Shown here piece by piece: positions 34,700-44,336 of a stretch of DNA of 64,000 bases. Under the pieces are notes generated by a model, which worked only from the letters and a program-made list of their open reading frames with translations, was not told the DNA's origin and ran no database searches. The stretch comes from Oscillospiraceae bacterium NTUH-002-81 (GTDB lineage: Bacteria > Bacillota > Clostridia > Lachnospirales > Lachnospiraceae). The stretch spans positions 1,092,501 through 1,156,500 of the forward strand of contig CP136052.1 of NCBI GenBank assembly GCA_032620915.1, read 5' to 3'. Numbering within the stretch: position 1 is the first letter of the stretch; each line of letters opens with the position of its first letter. The position numbers were made by a program, and so were the translations under genes.

Positions 34700-36067
34700 A
34701 TGGGAAGTGGATCTTCAACGGGGAAGCGGTATTCTGCCTGCACATCTGTCACAAAAGAACGTTCGCTGTATGAGAAGCTGCACATTCTGGCGGATGCGGC
34801 CAAGTATGATGTGGCCTGTACCTCCAGCGGCGTGACCCGGCGCGGGAACGGGCAGGGGATAGGGAACTGTACAGCCGCCGGGATCTGTCACAGCTTCAGT
34901 GCGGATGGCAGATGCATTTCCCTTCTGAAGGTACTGTTTACGAATGAATGTATTTATTACTGCCGATATTGTCAGAACCGGGCGGACAATGATATCCCGC
35001 GAGCATCCTTTACCCCCGAGGAGCTCTGCCGCCTGACGATGGAGTTTTACCGGAGGAATTATATCGAAGGGCTGTTTTTGAGCTCCGGGATCCTGAAGAA
35101 CCCCACCTATACGATGGAACTGATTTACGAGGCGATCCGCAGGCTCCGGCAGGAGTATCACTTTCGGGGCTATATCCATGTGAAGGCCATACCGGGGGCG
35201 GACGCCGGTCTTGTGGAACGGCTGGGGTATCTGGCAGACAGGATGAGTGTGAATTTGGAACTGCCGACGGCAGGCGGTCTGCGGGCACTGGCGCCCAATA
35301 AGACGAGAGACATGATCTTAAAACCCATGCGGCAGATCCAGAACGGTGTGGAGAATAACCGGGAGGAGATCGTATTGTACCGGCATGCGCCGCGGTTCGT
35401 GCCGGCAGGCCAGAGTACGCAGATGATCATCGGGGCGACCACGGAGACGGACTATCAGATTGTGAAGGTGGCAGAGGCGCTGTACCGGGGATTTGCATTG
35501 AAGCGGGTGTTTTATTCTGCGTATATGCCGGTGTATCAGGAGGAGCAGCTGCCGATGGCACCGGGCGGAGGCTCTCTTCTGCGGGAGCACCGTCTGTACC
35601 AGGCAGACTGGCTGATGCGGTTTTACGGCTTTGAAGCCGGAGAACTGCTGACGGAGGACCGGCCCAATCTGGATGTGCGGCTGGATCCCAAGTGCGGGTG
35701 GGCCCTGCGGCATCTGGAGCTGTTTCCGCTGGAGGTGAACCGGGCGGCGTATGAGCTTCTTCTGCGGGTGCCGGGCGTGGGTGTGAAGTCTGCGCAGCGG
35801 ATCGTGCAGGCGAGAAGGCATGGGACGCTGCGTTTTGAGGATCTGAAGAAGATGGGCGTTGTGCTGAAACGTGCGGGGTGGTTTCTGACCTGTCAGGGAC
35901 GGACACTGCGGCCTCTGCGGCTGGACGAGACGTTTCTGACAGACTGTCTGGCGGAGAAGGGAAGTGCTGGGATGGATGCATCCGGAAATGCGGGCTTTCA
36001 TCAGATGTCACTGTTTGAATTTCCGGGATTTACCCAGGAGCCAAACTGGAGGAGCGTGGCAGAGTGA
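34700..36067 (+). CDS. putative DNA modification/repair radical SAM protein (TIGR03916-like)
   Basis: A 455-aa protein. The radical SAM cysteines are in TNECIYYCRYCQNR (CxxxCxxC). The TIM-barrel region has GLFLSSGIL and VNLELPTAGGLRALAPNK. The C-terminal third carries a helix-hairpin-helix DNA-binding element (LLRVPGVGVKSAQRIVQARR). This domain order is that of the family called putative DNA modification/repair radical SAM protein, which is normally encoded beside a TIGR03915-type partner, as it is here. The reaction is not established. The start at MGSGSSTGKR is set by AGGGAGG 9 bp upstream; a longer extension is rejected. Confidence 0.9.
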   Translation: MGSGSSTGKRYSACTSVTKERSLYEKLHILADAAKYDVACTSSGVTRRGNGQGIGNCTAAGICHSFSADGRCISLLKVLFTNECIYYCRYCQNRADNDIPRASFTPEELCRLTMEFYRRNYIEGLFLSSGILKNPTYTMELIYEAIRRLRQEYHFRGYIHVKAIPGADAGLVERLGYLADRMSVNLELPTAGGLRALAPNKTRDMILKPMRQIQNGVENNREEIVLYRHAPRFVPAGQSTQMIIGATTETDYQIVKVAEALYRGFALKRVFYSAYMPVYQEEQLPMAPGGGSLLREHRLYQADWLMRFYGFEAGELLTEDRPNLDVRLDPKCGWALRHLELFPLEVNRAAYELLLRVPGVGVKSAQRIVQARRHGTLRFEDLKKMGVVLKRAGWFLTCQGRTLRPLRLDETFLTDCLAEKGSAGMDASGNAGFHQMSLFEFPGFTQEPNWRSVAE

Positions 36068-36242
36068 GATCTTATATCCTGTGACAAATCGAAAGCAAAC
36101 AGTATCTGCATGGAAAAGCGCAGGAGGAGAATGCTTTCGCTAGAGTGGAAATACCAGAAGAAAAGGGGCCGTAAGAAGCGGAAATCCGTGTGAAAAGAAA
36201 GGGCAGGTTCTGTGAAGATGAGAAGCGACGAGGGGGATGGCG

Positions 36243-37034
36243 ATGAAGACGGTTTTATGCTGCGAGGACAGCCTGGAGGGAATCCTGTGCGGCGTGTATG
36301 AGGGATGGGCGGGAAAGTACGGACATGCATCGGTGGCACTTGCGCTGGGGAATCCCGGGCAGCAGGAATTGTTTGTACGCTACGTGCAGGTGCCAACGGA
36401 GACGGAACCTGCGCAGAAGGTGTATCGGACAGTTCTTCGGGTGATGGGGGAGGAAGCCTGCGAGCAGATGGAACTGGCGGCGATGTCGCACAGGGAAGAT
36501 AAAGGGACTGCCATCTATCAGCTGATCGTCAGCGGTTTTCATATGGCACAGCCGGGCCGGGTGATGGAGGCGCTGACGCTGCCGGGGGTGCAGCGGGTGA
36601 CGGAGCTGGCCGGAAGTGTCTGGAAGGAGGCACATCATCTGATGGGATTTGTGCGGTTTGCGGAGTCGAGGGAGGGAACGCTGGTGGCCTTCATGCAGCC
36701 GAAGGCGCAGCTGCTTCCGGTGCTGGCACCGCATTTTGCAGATCGACTGCCCGGGGAGAACTGGGTGATCGTGGATGTGGCTCATGGACAGCTGGCGGTG
36801 CATCAGCGGCAGACAAGCTGGGTGCTGCTGCGGGATGCCGCGCTGGCGGAACAGATGAAGGAGGTGTTTGCGGGGGAGGAACGACTGTCAGAGGAGGAGC
36901 TGCTGTTCGGGCAGCTATGGAAGGAATTCTGCAGCAGTATTGCCATTGCAGGGCGGAACAACCCGGCATTGCAGAATCAACTTCTTCCTGTGCGTTTTCG
37001 ACCATTTATGATGGAATTCTGCGAAAAATATTGA
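36243..37034 (+). CDS. TIGR03915-like putative DNA repair/metabolism protein
   Basis: A 263-aa protein, partner of the preceding radical SAM gene. The opening TVLCCEDSLEGILCGVYEGW matches the usual start of the family (YDGSFEGLLCAVYEAY-like). RFAESREGTLVAFMQPKAQLLPVLAPHFADRL (quoted in part: EGTLVAFMQPKAQLLPVLAP) is the conserved middle. The C-terminus WKEFCSSIAIAGRNNPALQNQ, followed by MPLRF-like LPVRFRPFMMEF, resembles other members. Uracil-glycosylase relatedness has been suggested for the family. Starts at MAMKTV or MKTV are both possible; MKTV fits the GAGGGGG ribosome site better. The gene is 175 bp downstream of its partner. Confidence 0.82.
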   Translation: MKTVLCCEDSLEGILCGVYEGWAGKYGHASVALALGNPGQQELFVRYVQVPTETEPAQKVYRTVLRVMGEEACEQMELAAMSHREDKGTAIYQLIVSGFHMAQPGRVMEALTLPGVQRVTELAGSVWKEAHHLMGFVRFAESREGTLVAFMQPKAQLLPVLAPHFADRLPGENWVIVDVAHGQLAVHQRQTSWVLLRDAALAEQMKEVFAGEERLSEEELLFGQLWKEFCSSIAIAGRNNPALQNQLLPVRFRPFMMEFCEKY

Positions 37035-37143
37035 CAGAGAAGAAATCTGATGGCATAATATGCATCGTTGCGATTATATTGTGGAAAATATAACCGAATA
37101 CGGAATGTTTTGGGGACTGTGGGGTATGAAAGGAGTTTTTTAC

Positions 37144-37371
37144 ATGAACGAACGCAGAATTAAACTTTCCGGGACGAAAGAGGTCAAAGAGTTTGTGAAT
37201 ACCGCAGGACTTTGTGACTTTGATGTGGATGTTTTTTACAATCATTTTGTAATTGATGCCAAATCCATCCTTGGTGTGCTCAGCTTGGATCTGAACCAGG
37301 TGCTGACGGTGAAATACCGGGGGAAAAACGCGGAATTTGAGGATTTACTGAATAAATACCAGGCATGCTGA
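37144..37371 (+). CDS. HPr-like domain protein lacking the phospho-His
   Basis: A 75-aa protein with the fold signature of HPr in its second half: FVIDAKSILGVLSLDLNQVLTVKY matches the Ser46-region helix and following strand of HPr (KSIMGVMSL-like). The usual GLHARPA phosphorylation site is replaced by AGLCDFDVDVF, so there is no His15. It cannot act as a PTS phosphocarrier by the normal route and may be regulatory (Crh-like). AAAGGAG precedes the ATG at 37144; the in-frame extension upstream has no ribosome site. Confidence 0.8.
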   Translation: MNERRIKLSGTKEVKEFVNTAGLCDFDVDVFYNHFVIDAKSILGVLSLDLNQVLTVKYRGKNAEFEDLLNKYQAC

Positions 37372-37509
37372 TCCGGCAGAGCCTGGAAATGAGTGGCCGA
37401 CAGGAAGAAGCTGCGCAGAGGAAGCGCTGTTCTTTTTGTCGGCCATTTTTGACGAAAATTTTTCTTCATAGTATAATGGGCAGAGGAAAACGGGAAAGGA
37501 AGAACAGGG

Positions 37510-39883
37510 GTGGAACAGCGGCAGATGCGGGTTTCTGTGAGAAACCTTGTGGAATTTATTTTGCGGGAGGGCGATATTGACAACCGTCATGGCGGCCCAG
37601 GGGTGGATCAGGAAGCGATGCTGGCAGGCGGACGGATCCATCGGAAGATACAGGGTGGCAAGGGCAGCAATTATCAGGCAGAGGTTTCTCTGAAAGGGGT
37701 ATTTCCACGAGAGGGATACGATCTGATCGTGGAAGGCCGGGCAGATGGGATTATGACGGAAGCGGACGGCACGGTGACGGTGGATGAGATCAAAGGGGTA
37801 TACCGGGACATTCACCAGATGGAAAAGCCGGATAAGCTGCATCTGGCCCAGGCCAAATGCTATGCGTATCTGTACGGGGTACAGGAGAACCGGGAGCAGA
37901 TGCGGGTGCAGATGACCTATGTGAATCTGGAGACGGAGGAGATCCGCTATTTCCGTGAAGATTTTTCGATGGAAGTGCTGGAACCGTGGATGCAGGCGCT
38001 GGCAGAGGCCTATGGGAAATGGACGGATTTCCAGATTGCCTGGGAGGAGACGCGAAATGCTTCTGCCCGGGCGCTGACATTCCCCTTTTCTTACCGCAAG
38101 GGCCAGCGGGAGCTGGCAGTATCGGTTTACCGGACCATCAGCCGGCGGAAGCGGTTGTTTATCCAGGCGCCTACGGGGGTGGGGAAGACCATGTCGGTGG
38201 TTTTTCCGGCGGTGAAGGCGTTTGGGGAAGGGCTGGGAGAGAAGCTTTTCTACCTGACGGCCCGGACGGTGACGGCCCAGGCGGCCAGAGATGCCTTTGC
38301 CATTTTGCAGAAGCAGGGCCTTCGGCTGAAGCGGGTGTTCCTGACGGCGAAGGAGAAGATTTGTCCCCTGGAGGAGCCCCAGTGTGACCCGGAACACTGT
38401 CCTTACGCCCGGGGACATTATGACCGGGTAAATGAGGCGGTGTATACATTTTTGCAAAATCAGGACTATGGCGGGCGGGAGGAGCTACTGGACTGGGCGG
38501 AGCAGTATCAGGTCTGCCCCTTTGCTTTCAGTCTGGATGTTTCTTCCTTTGCAGACGCGGTGGTGGGAGATTATAATTACGCCTTTTCTCCCACTGCCCG
38601 GCTGAAACGGTTTTTCGGCGAAGGGATGAAGGGGGATTACATTTTTTCTCATAGATGAGGCCCACAATCTGGTGGATCGTTCCCGGGAAATGTTCAGTGC
38701 GGCCCTTTGCAAGGAAGATTTTCTGGCGATGAAGAAGCTGGCGAAGCCGGTGAGCAGGAAGCTGGAACGGGCGCTGGAGCGGTGCAATCGGTACCTGCTG
38801 GAGCGCAAGCGGGAGTGTGAGGACTATGAAGTGCTGCGGGATATCACACCTTTTCTCACGGCGTTGCTTTCTCTGAACGGGATCCTGGAGCAGTTGCTGG
38901 AGGAAGAGCGGGCGGCGGATATCGCAGAGCCGCTGCGGGAGTTTTATTTTCAGGTCAACATCTTTTTGCATATGGCGGACCGGCTGGGAAGTGGCTATGT
39001 GATCTATACGGAACACGGGCAGGATGGTCGGTTCTGGATCCATGAATTTTGTATTGATCCTTCGGAAAATCTGCGGGAATGTCTGGATAAGGGGTGCGCG
39101 GCGGTGTTCTTTTCGGCAACGCTGCTGCCAGTGAATTATTATAAGAAGCTTTTGAGTGGGGAAACGACAGATTACGGGGTGTATATCCCGTCGCCCTTTG
39201 ATGCCGGGAAGCGGCAGATTGTCATCGGACAGGATGTGAGCAGCCGGTATACAAGAAGGAATGAAATGGAATATCGCAGGATCGCCGACTATATTCAAAG
39301 GATCACCAGCCAGAAGAACGGCAATTATCTGGTGTTCTTTCCTTCTTATCAATATATGCAGCAGGTGTATGAATGCTTTCGGGAAGAGATGGGGGATCAG
39401 CCGGGGCTGCGCTGCCTGGTGCAGTCCGGACAGATGCGGGAATCTGACCGGGAGGCATTTCTGGAGGCTTTCCGGCAGAACCGGCAGGATCTGCTCCTGG
39501 GGTTTTGCGTCATGGGCGGGATTTTCTCGGAGGGAATTGATCTGCGGGAGGACAGCCTGATCGGCGCCATCATTGTGGGAACGGGGCTTCCCATGGTGTG
39601 CCGGGAACGGGAAATCTTGAAAAATTATTTTGAGGAGCGTCAGGAGGACGGGTTTGCCTTCGCCTATCTATATCCGGGGATGAACAAGGTGCAGCAGGCA
39701 GCCGGAAGAGTCATCCGCACGGAGCAGGATCAGGGGGTCATCGCCCTGTTGGATGACCGGTTCCTACAGCGCGTCTATCAGAGAACCTTCCCGGCAGAAT
39801 GGCAGGAATATACCGTATGTACCCGGGAGACGGTTGCAGATGCGGTTCGCCGCTTCTGGGACGGAATCAGAAATAACGGATGA
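37510..39883 (+). pseudogene. XPD/DinG-type helicase with N-terminal nuclease-like domain, +1 frameshift
   Basis: Removing one T from a T6 run (38642-38647) turns GDYIFSHR-stop into GDYIFLIDEAHNLVD and gives a 790-aa protein. The N-terminal 180 residues resemble a Cas4/RecB-type nuclease (GRADGIM...VDEIKG). Then come Walker A QAPTGVGKT, four cysteines CPLEEPQCDPEHCPYA plus QVCPF that fit an XPD-type Fe-S cluster, DEAH in motif II, and QAAGRVIRTEQDQG in motif VI. Such enzymes unwind 5'-3' and act in DNA repair. A GTG start at 37510 has AAGGAA upstream. The break removes motifs II-VI from the first frame; it is probably a sequence error. Confidence 0.85.
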
Positions 39884-40742
39884 ATTCCGCGGCGGCCTGG
39901 GGCAGGGGAATCTGCTCCTGATAGGCCAGAACGAGCTGCCTGCCGGGCAGTTCTTCCCGGATGTTCAGGCGGAACAGATCCTGGCTTTTGCCGTCCAGGA
40001 AGAAGTCCGGGACAAAGGCAATGCCGAGGCCGATGCTGGCCAGATCCAGCAGCAGGTCGTTGCTGCTCAGTTCGATCTCCGGCACCAGATCCAGCTGGTG
40101 CTGCTGAAACAGCTGATGCAGATATTCGCTGGTGGTGCTTTTTCGATCCAGCATCAGGATCGGGTAATTCTGCAGGTCTTTCAGTGACAGGGAGACATTC
40201 TCCAGATCGAAGAACCGGCGGCTGGCCACAAATACGTCTTGAAAGGTTCGCAGCGGTTTCCGGTGGACAAGATTGGTGAGCCGGGAATTGGGATAGTTGA
40301 CGACGATGAGGTCGGCCTGCCCGTTTTCCAGCAGATCCACACAGCCGATGGAGGTGGAGTTGGTCACTTTGATATGGATGTTCGGGTGCTCCCGGTGGAA
40401 ACGGCTCAGATAGGGAATGAGAAAATGCCGGCAGATGGTATCGCTGGCACCGATGCGCAGCTGTCCGCCGCTTAGGGGATTGGCGTCCAGCAGCTGGGAT
40501 TCTCCGCGCATGATGAGATTCATGGCGGGTTCCACATGGCGCAGCAGGATCTCGCCCTCTGGTGTCAGCTGCACCTTCTTGGTACTGCGCAGGAACAGCT
40601 GTTTGCCCAGCTTTTTTTCCAGCACCTTGACGGACTGGCTGACGGCAGACTGGGAGATATACAGCTGCCGGGAGGCTTCGGAGAAGCTTAGGGTGGTTGC
40701 TACATAATAAAAGACCTTATATAATTCGTAATTGATATCCAT
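39867..40742 (-). CDS. LysR family transcriptional regulator
   Basis: A 291-aa protein. The N-terminal winged helix (DINYELYKVFYYVATTLSFS, then EASRQLYISQSAVSQSVKVL) is followed by a periplasmic-binding-protein-like effector domain. AAGGAG precedes the ATG. The last 17 bp overlap the convergent helicase gene. It is divergent from the M14-like gene pair, the classic arrangement for a LysR regulator and its target, and the gap between them contains a dyad with T-N-A symmetry. Confidence 0.93.
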   Translation of the reverse strand: MDINYELYKVFYYVATTLSFSEASRQLYISQSAVSQSVKVLEKKLGKQLFLRSTKKVQLTPEGEILLRHVEPAMNLIMRGESQLLDANPLSGGQLRIGASDTICRHFLIPYLSRFHREHPNIHIKVTNSTSIGCVDLLENGQADLIVVNYPNSRLTNLVHRKPLRTFQDVFVASRRFFDLENVSLSLKDLQNYPILMLDRKSTTSEYLHQLFQQHQLDLVPEIELSSNDLLLDLASIGLGIAFVPDFFLDGKSQDLFRLNIREELPGRQLVLAYQEQIPLPQAAAEFIRYF

Positions 40743-40799
40743 GGGAGCTCCTTTGGGTTTGATGAATAGCCGTTTATGGCTGAACTAGGATAAAGTATA

Positions 40800-40821
40800 C
40801 CATAAGTGTTACAGATTATGG
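40800..40821. promoter_or_regulatory. candidate LysR operator
   Basis: CCATAA (40800-40805) and TTATGG (40816-40821) form a perfect dyad with a 10-bp spacer, in the gap between the divergent LysR gene and the M14-like operon. Its T-N-A type fits LysR sites. Confidence 0.5.
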
Positions 40822-40873
40822 TAAAATATATGCGAAAAAACAGACGCATGGCAAAAGCGGAGGAAATAGATTG

Positions 40874-41830
40874 ATGATAGAGACAGTGGTATCCATCGCC
40901 CTTCCTGTAGGGGAGCGGCTGACGATCGAGAAGAACCGGCTGCTGCCCCAGGGGGCGGACAGCGAAACGGACAGGAACAAAAACCGGAAACGCCTGGCGA
41001 TTGTGACCGGCATCCACGGGGACGAGCTGGAGGGACAGAGCGTGTGCTATGAGCTGAACCGGCGGCTGGCTGCACACCCGGAGCATCTGAAGGGCATTGT
41101 GGACATTTATCCGGCGGTGAACCCGCTGGGCATTGACTCGGTGACCAGGAGCATTCCCATGTTTGATCTGGACATGAACCGGATTTTCCCGGGCAGCCGG
41201 CACGGCTCTATGGCAGAGCAGATTGCGGCTGGTGTTATAGAGGATCTGTCTGGTGCAGACCTGTGCATTGACATTCATGCCAGCGATATTTATCTGCGGG
41301 AGGTGGCGCAGGTGCGCATCAGCGAGGACACGGCGCAACAGCTGCTGCCCTGGGCCAGACTGCTGAATGCAGATTTCGTGTGGATCCATGCCTCGGCGAC
41401 GGTGCTGGAGGCCACGCTGGCCCACAGCCTGAATATGATCGGAACACCGACGCTGGCAGTGGAGATGGGGGTAGGCATGCGGATCACCAGACAATACACG
41501 GAACAGCTGGTGACCGGGATTTTCCGGGTCATGCAGGAAATGGGCATCTGGGACGGACCGACAGAACCGGTGCGGACGCCGGTGATCTCCACCGATGGCG
41601 AGGTGGAGCTGGTGAATGCCAGCTGCTCCGGCATTTTCATGCCCTGCGCGGCGTTTGGCACTCAGGTGAAGAAGAGCACCCTTCTGGGGGAGATTGTCCG
41701 GCCGTTGACCGGACAGGTGCTGGAGCGGGTGCTTTCTCCCATTGACGGCCTGCTTTTTACCCGCAGAGAATACCCGGTGGTGTATGAAGGCGCTCTTCTG
41801 GCGAGAGTGCTGGGAGGCGAGAAGAAATGA
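40874..41830 (+). CDS. M14-family / succinylglutamate desuccinylase-aspartoacylase-like metallohydrolase
   Basis: A 318-aa zinc hydrolase-like protein. The zinc ligands are visible: His and Glu in VTGIHGDELEGQ near residue 45 and His in CIDIHASDIY near 135. DMNRIFPGSRHGSMAEQIA is the Arg-containing substrate block, and TPTLAVEMGVGMR near 200 holds the likely catalytic Glu. Such enzymes cleave N-acyl amino acids or peptides. The start is ATG with GGAGG 10 bp upstream; a TTG three bases earlier is possible. The stop overlaps the next gene start (ATGA), and a LysR gene is divergent. Confidence 0.85.
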   Translation: MIETVVSIALPVGERLTIEKNRLLPQGADSETDRNKNRKRLAIVTGIHGDELEGQSVCYELNRRLAAHPEHLKGIVDIYPAVNPLGIDSVTRSIPMFDLDMNRIFPGSRHGSMAEQIAAGVIEDLSGADLCIDIHASDIYLREVAQVRISEDTAQQLLPWARLLNADFVWIHASATVLEATLAHSLNMIGTPTLAVEMGVGMRITRQYTEQLVTGIFRVMQEMGIWDGPTEPVRTPVISTDGEVELVNASCSGIFMPCAAFGTQVKKSTLLGEIVRPLTGQVLERVLSPIDGLLFTRREYPVVYEGALLARVLGGEKK

Positions 41831-42763
41831 AGAAGAAACTGATTTATTCCATGAAGTCCCCTTACCGGGAGGAACTGAAAGTATGGGGGTATCATTTCGG
41901 AAAAGAGGAACCCTCCGCGTGTATCGTGGGCTCCATGCGGGGCAACGAGATCCAGCAGATGTATGTGTGTTCGCAGCTCATCCGGCGGCTGCATGAGCTG
42001 GAGCAAAAAGGCGGGATCGTGTCCGACAATGGCATTCTGGTCATTCCGGCGGTGAATTATTATGCGGAAAATATCGGGAAACGATTCTGGCCTGCGGATA
42101 ACCGGGATATCAACCGGATGTTCCCGGGAAACCATGCGGGGGAGACGACCGAGCGGATCGCGGCGGGGGTATTCGAGCAGATACGGGGATATAACTATGG
42201 CATTCAGCTGGCAAGCTTTTACCGGCCGGGGGATTTTGTACCCCATGTGCGGATGATGGAGACCGGCTACCAGAGCGCCAGTCTGGCAAACCTGTTTGGT
42301 CTGCCCTTCGTGGTGGTGCGGAAACCACAGCCCATCGATACGGCGACGCTGAATTATAACTGGCAGATGTGCAAGACCAATGCGTTTTCCGTGTATACAA
42401 GGGAAACAGACCGGATCGATGAGGAGAGTGCCGGACAGGCGGTATCGGCCATCCTGCGGTTCCTGACGCGGATGGGGATCGTCCGTTACAACAGCCACAG
42501 CGGGTATATTGCCAGCGTGATCAACGAGGGCGATCTGATGGCGGTGTACAGTGGCTGCGGCGGCATTTACCGGCGCTGCAAGGATCCCGGACAGGAGGTG
42601 CGCCAGGGTGAGAAGATCGCAGAAGTGCTGCATCCCTACGAGGGAAATGTGATCGAAACAATAGAGGCCCCCCTGTGACGGCATTGTTTTCTTCGCCTAC
42701 AAGAAGCCTCTTGTCAATGAACATGAGATTGTGTATCAGATCATCAAGCGGATGCACGAATGA
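41827..42763 (+). pseudogene. M14-like paralogue with degenerate zinc site, +1 frameshift near the end
   Basis: Paralogue of the preceding gene, translationally coupled to it. Key residues are changed: VTGIHGDELEG becomes VGSMRGNEIQQ (His to Arg, Glu kept) and DIHAS becomes IQLAS (His to Leu). INRMFPGNHAGETTERIA and the C-terminal lipoyl-like half are retained. Zinc hydrolase activity is therefore unlikely, and it may be a partner or binding subunit. The frame breaks at a C6 run (42668-42673). With five Cs, EAP continues as CDGIVFFAYKKPLVNEHEI, then VYQIIKRMHE to a stop at 42763, for 311 aa, matching the length of its neighbour. Confidence 0.8.
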
Positions 42764-44102
42764 TCAGGACAGCTCCCGGGCGATGCGCCGGGAAGCACGT
42801 CCCATACAGGCAAGGCCGGTGATGTCGGCCAGTGCCCAGCCGATGGGAATGGCCATCCAGATACCGGTGACACCGATGTGCGCGGATAACAGGTAGGCCA
42901 GCAGTACTCGGGTACCCAGGGAAATGACGGTGAGAACGACGGACATTTCCGCCTGCCGGATGGCGCGATAATAGCCGTACAGCAGGAAAAGACAGCCGAT
43001 GCCACAGTAAAAGGCACCCTCAATGTGCAGATAGCGGACGCCGCAGGCAATGACGGCAGTCTCTGCGGCACTGACGAAGATCTGCATCAGCGGTGCGGCA
43101 AACAGGCAGACGATGGCAGAGATCACGATGGAGAAGGTGGCGCTTAAGAGGAAGGCCTGACGGGTTCCTTTGCGGATACGTTCCTGATTCCGGGCTCCGT
43201 AATTCTGGGCGATAAAGGTGGAGTAGGCGTTTCCGAAATCCTGTACCGGCAGATAGGCGAAGGTGTCGATCTTGACGGCGGCGGCGAAGGCGGCCATAAC
43301 GGTGGGGCCGAAGCTGTTGACCAGCCCCTGTACCATGAGGATGCCGAAGTTCATGACAGACTGCTGCACGCAGGTCATGGAGGACAGCCGGATGATCTCC
43401 TTTAAAATATGCCGGTCAAAGGCAAGTTCGGTGCGGGAAGGCAGCAGTTCCCGGCAGCGAAGCAGGGTGTACAGGAAGATGCCGATGCCGGACACATACT
43501 GGGCGATGACGGTGGCCCAGGCCGCGCCTGCGATGCCGAAGGAAAAGACAGCGACAAAGAGCAGATCCAGGCCGATGTTCAGCAGGGCAGATACCGCCAG
43601 GAATACCAGTGGCACGGTGGAATTGCCCACGGAGCGCAGCAGGCAGGAGAAGAAGTTATACAGGGATGTGGCGACCAGCCCGGCAAAAATGACGAGCAGA
43701 TATTCCCGCATACCGCCCATGACTTCTTCCGGCACCCGGAGAAATAACAGGATCGGGTGCAGACCTGCGTAGACGGCGATATTCAGAAGGACTGTGACAC
43801 TCATGATCAGAAGAAAAGCGTGAAGTACCGCTTTTTTCAGGCCGATGCTGTCTTTTTCTTCCCTGGTAAATGGAAAAAAGAGCGCCGGAGCCCAGACTTA
43901 AGCCCAGAAAGATCGAAGTGAGAAAGGTCATCAGCGTGTAAGCGGAGCCTACGGCGGCCAGGGCGTTGCTGCCCAGCACCCGGCCCACGATGAGTGTATC
44001 AGCGATATTATAGAACTGCTGCAGCAGATTTCCTGCCATCATAGGCAGGGCAAACAGCAGAAGAGAACGGGAAATATTTCCCCTGGTAAGATCTATGTAC
44101 AT
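42764..44102 (-). pseudogene. MATE family efflux transporter, +1 frameshift
   Basis: The N-terminal frame starts at 44102 (MYIDLTRGNISRSLLLFALP) with GGAGGT upstream. It runs through NIADTLIVGRVLGSNALAAVG, then breaks at a T5 run on the + strand (43853-43857). Dropping one base joins FSIYQGRK to DSIGLKKAVLHAFLLIM and gives 445 aa with about 12 membrane segments in two halves. Without repair, only the first two or three helices are linked to the start codon. It is distinct from the MATE gene at 31.6 kb. The substrate is unknown. It ends directly against the convergent M14-like gene. Confidence 0.85.
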
Positions 44103-44336
44103 GATTACCTCCAAAAGCGTATGTATCATCTGACGAACACGCGCTGCCGCGTGCTATCGCCTGCTGCACAGGCTGTTCGTTCTATCATAACACAGACGTT
44201 ATCAATGTGCAATTAAAGTCCCGCACAGGGCAGCTGAAAGAAAGAGAACCGGGAAATGTATCCAAAAGAAGAATAAAATGGTATAATGGTCTGCATACTA
44301 CAGAAAAACGGACAGAATGGAAGGAGTATACAATAG

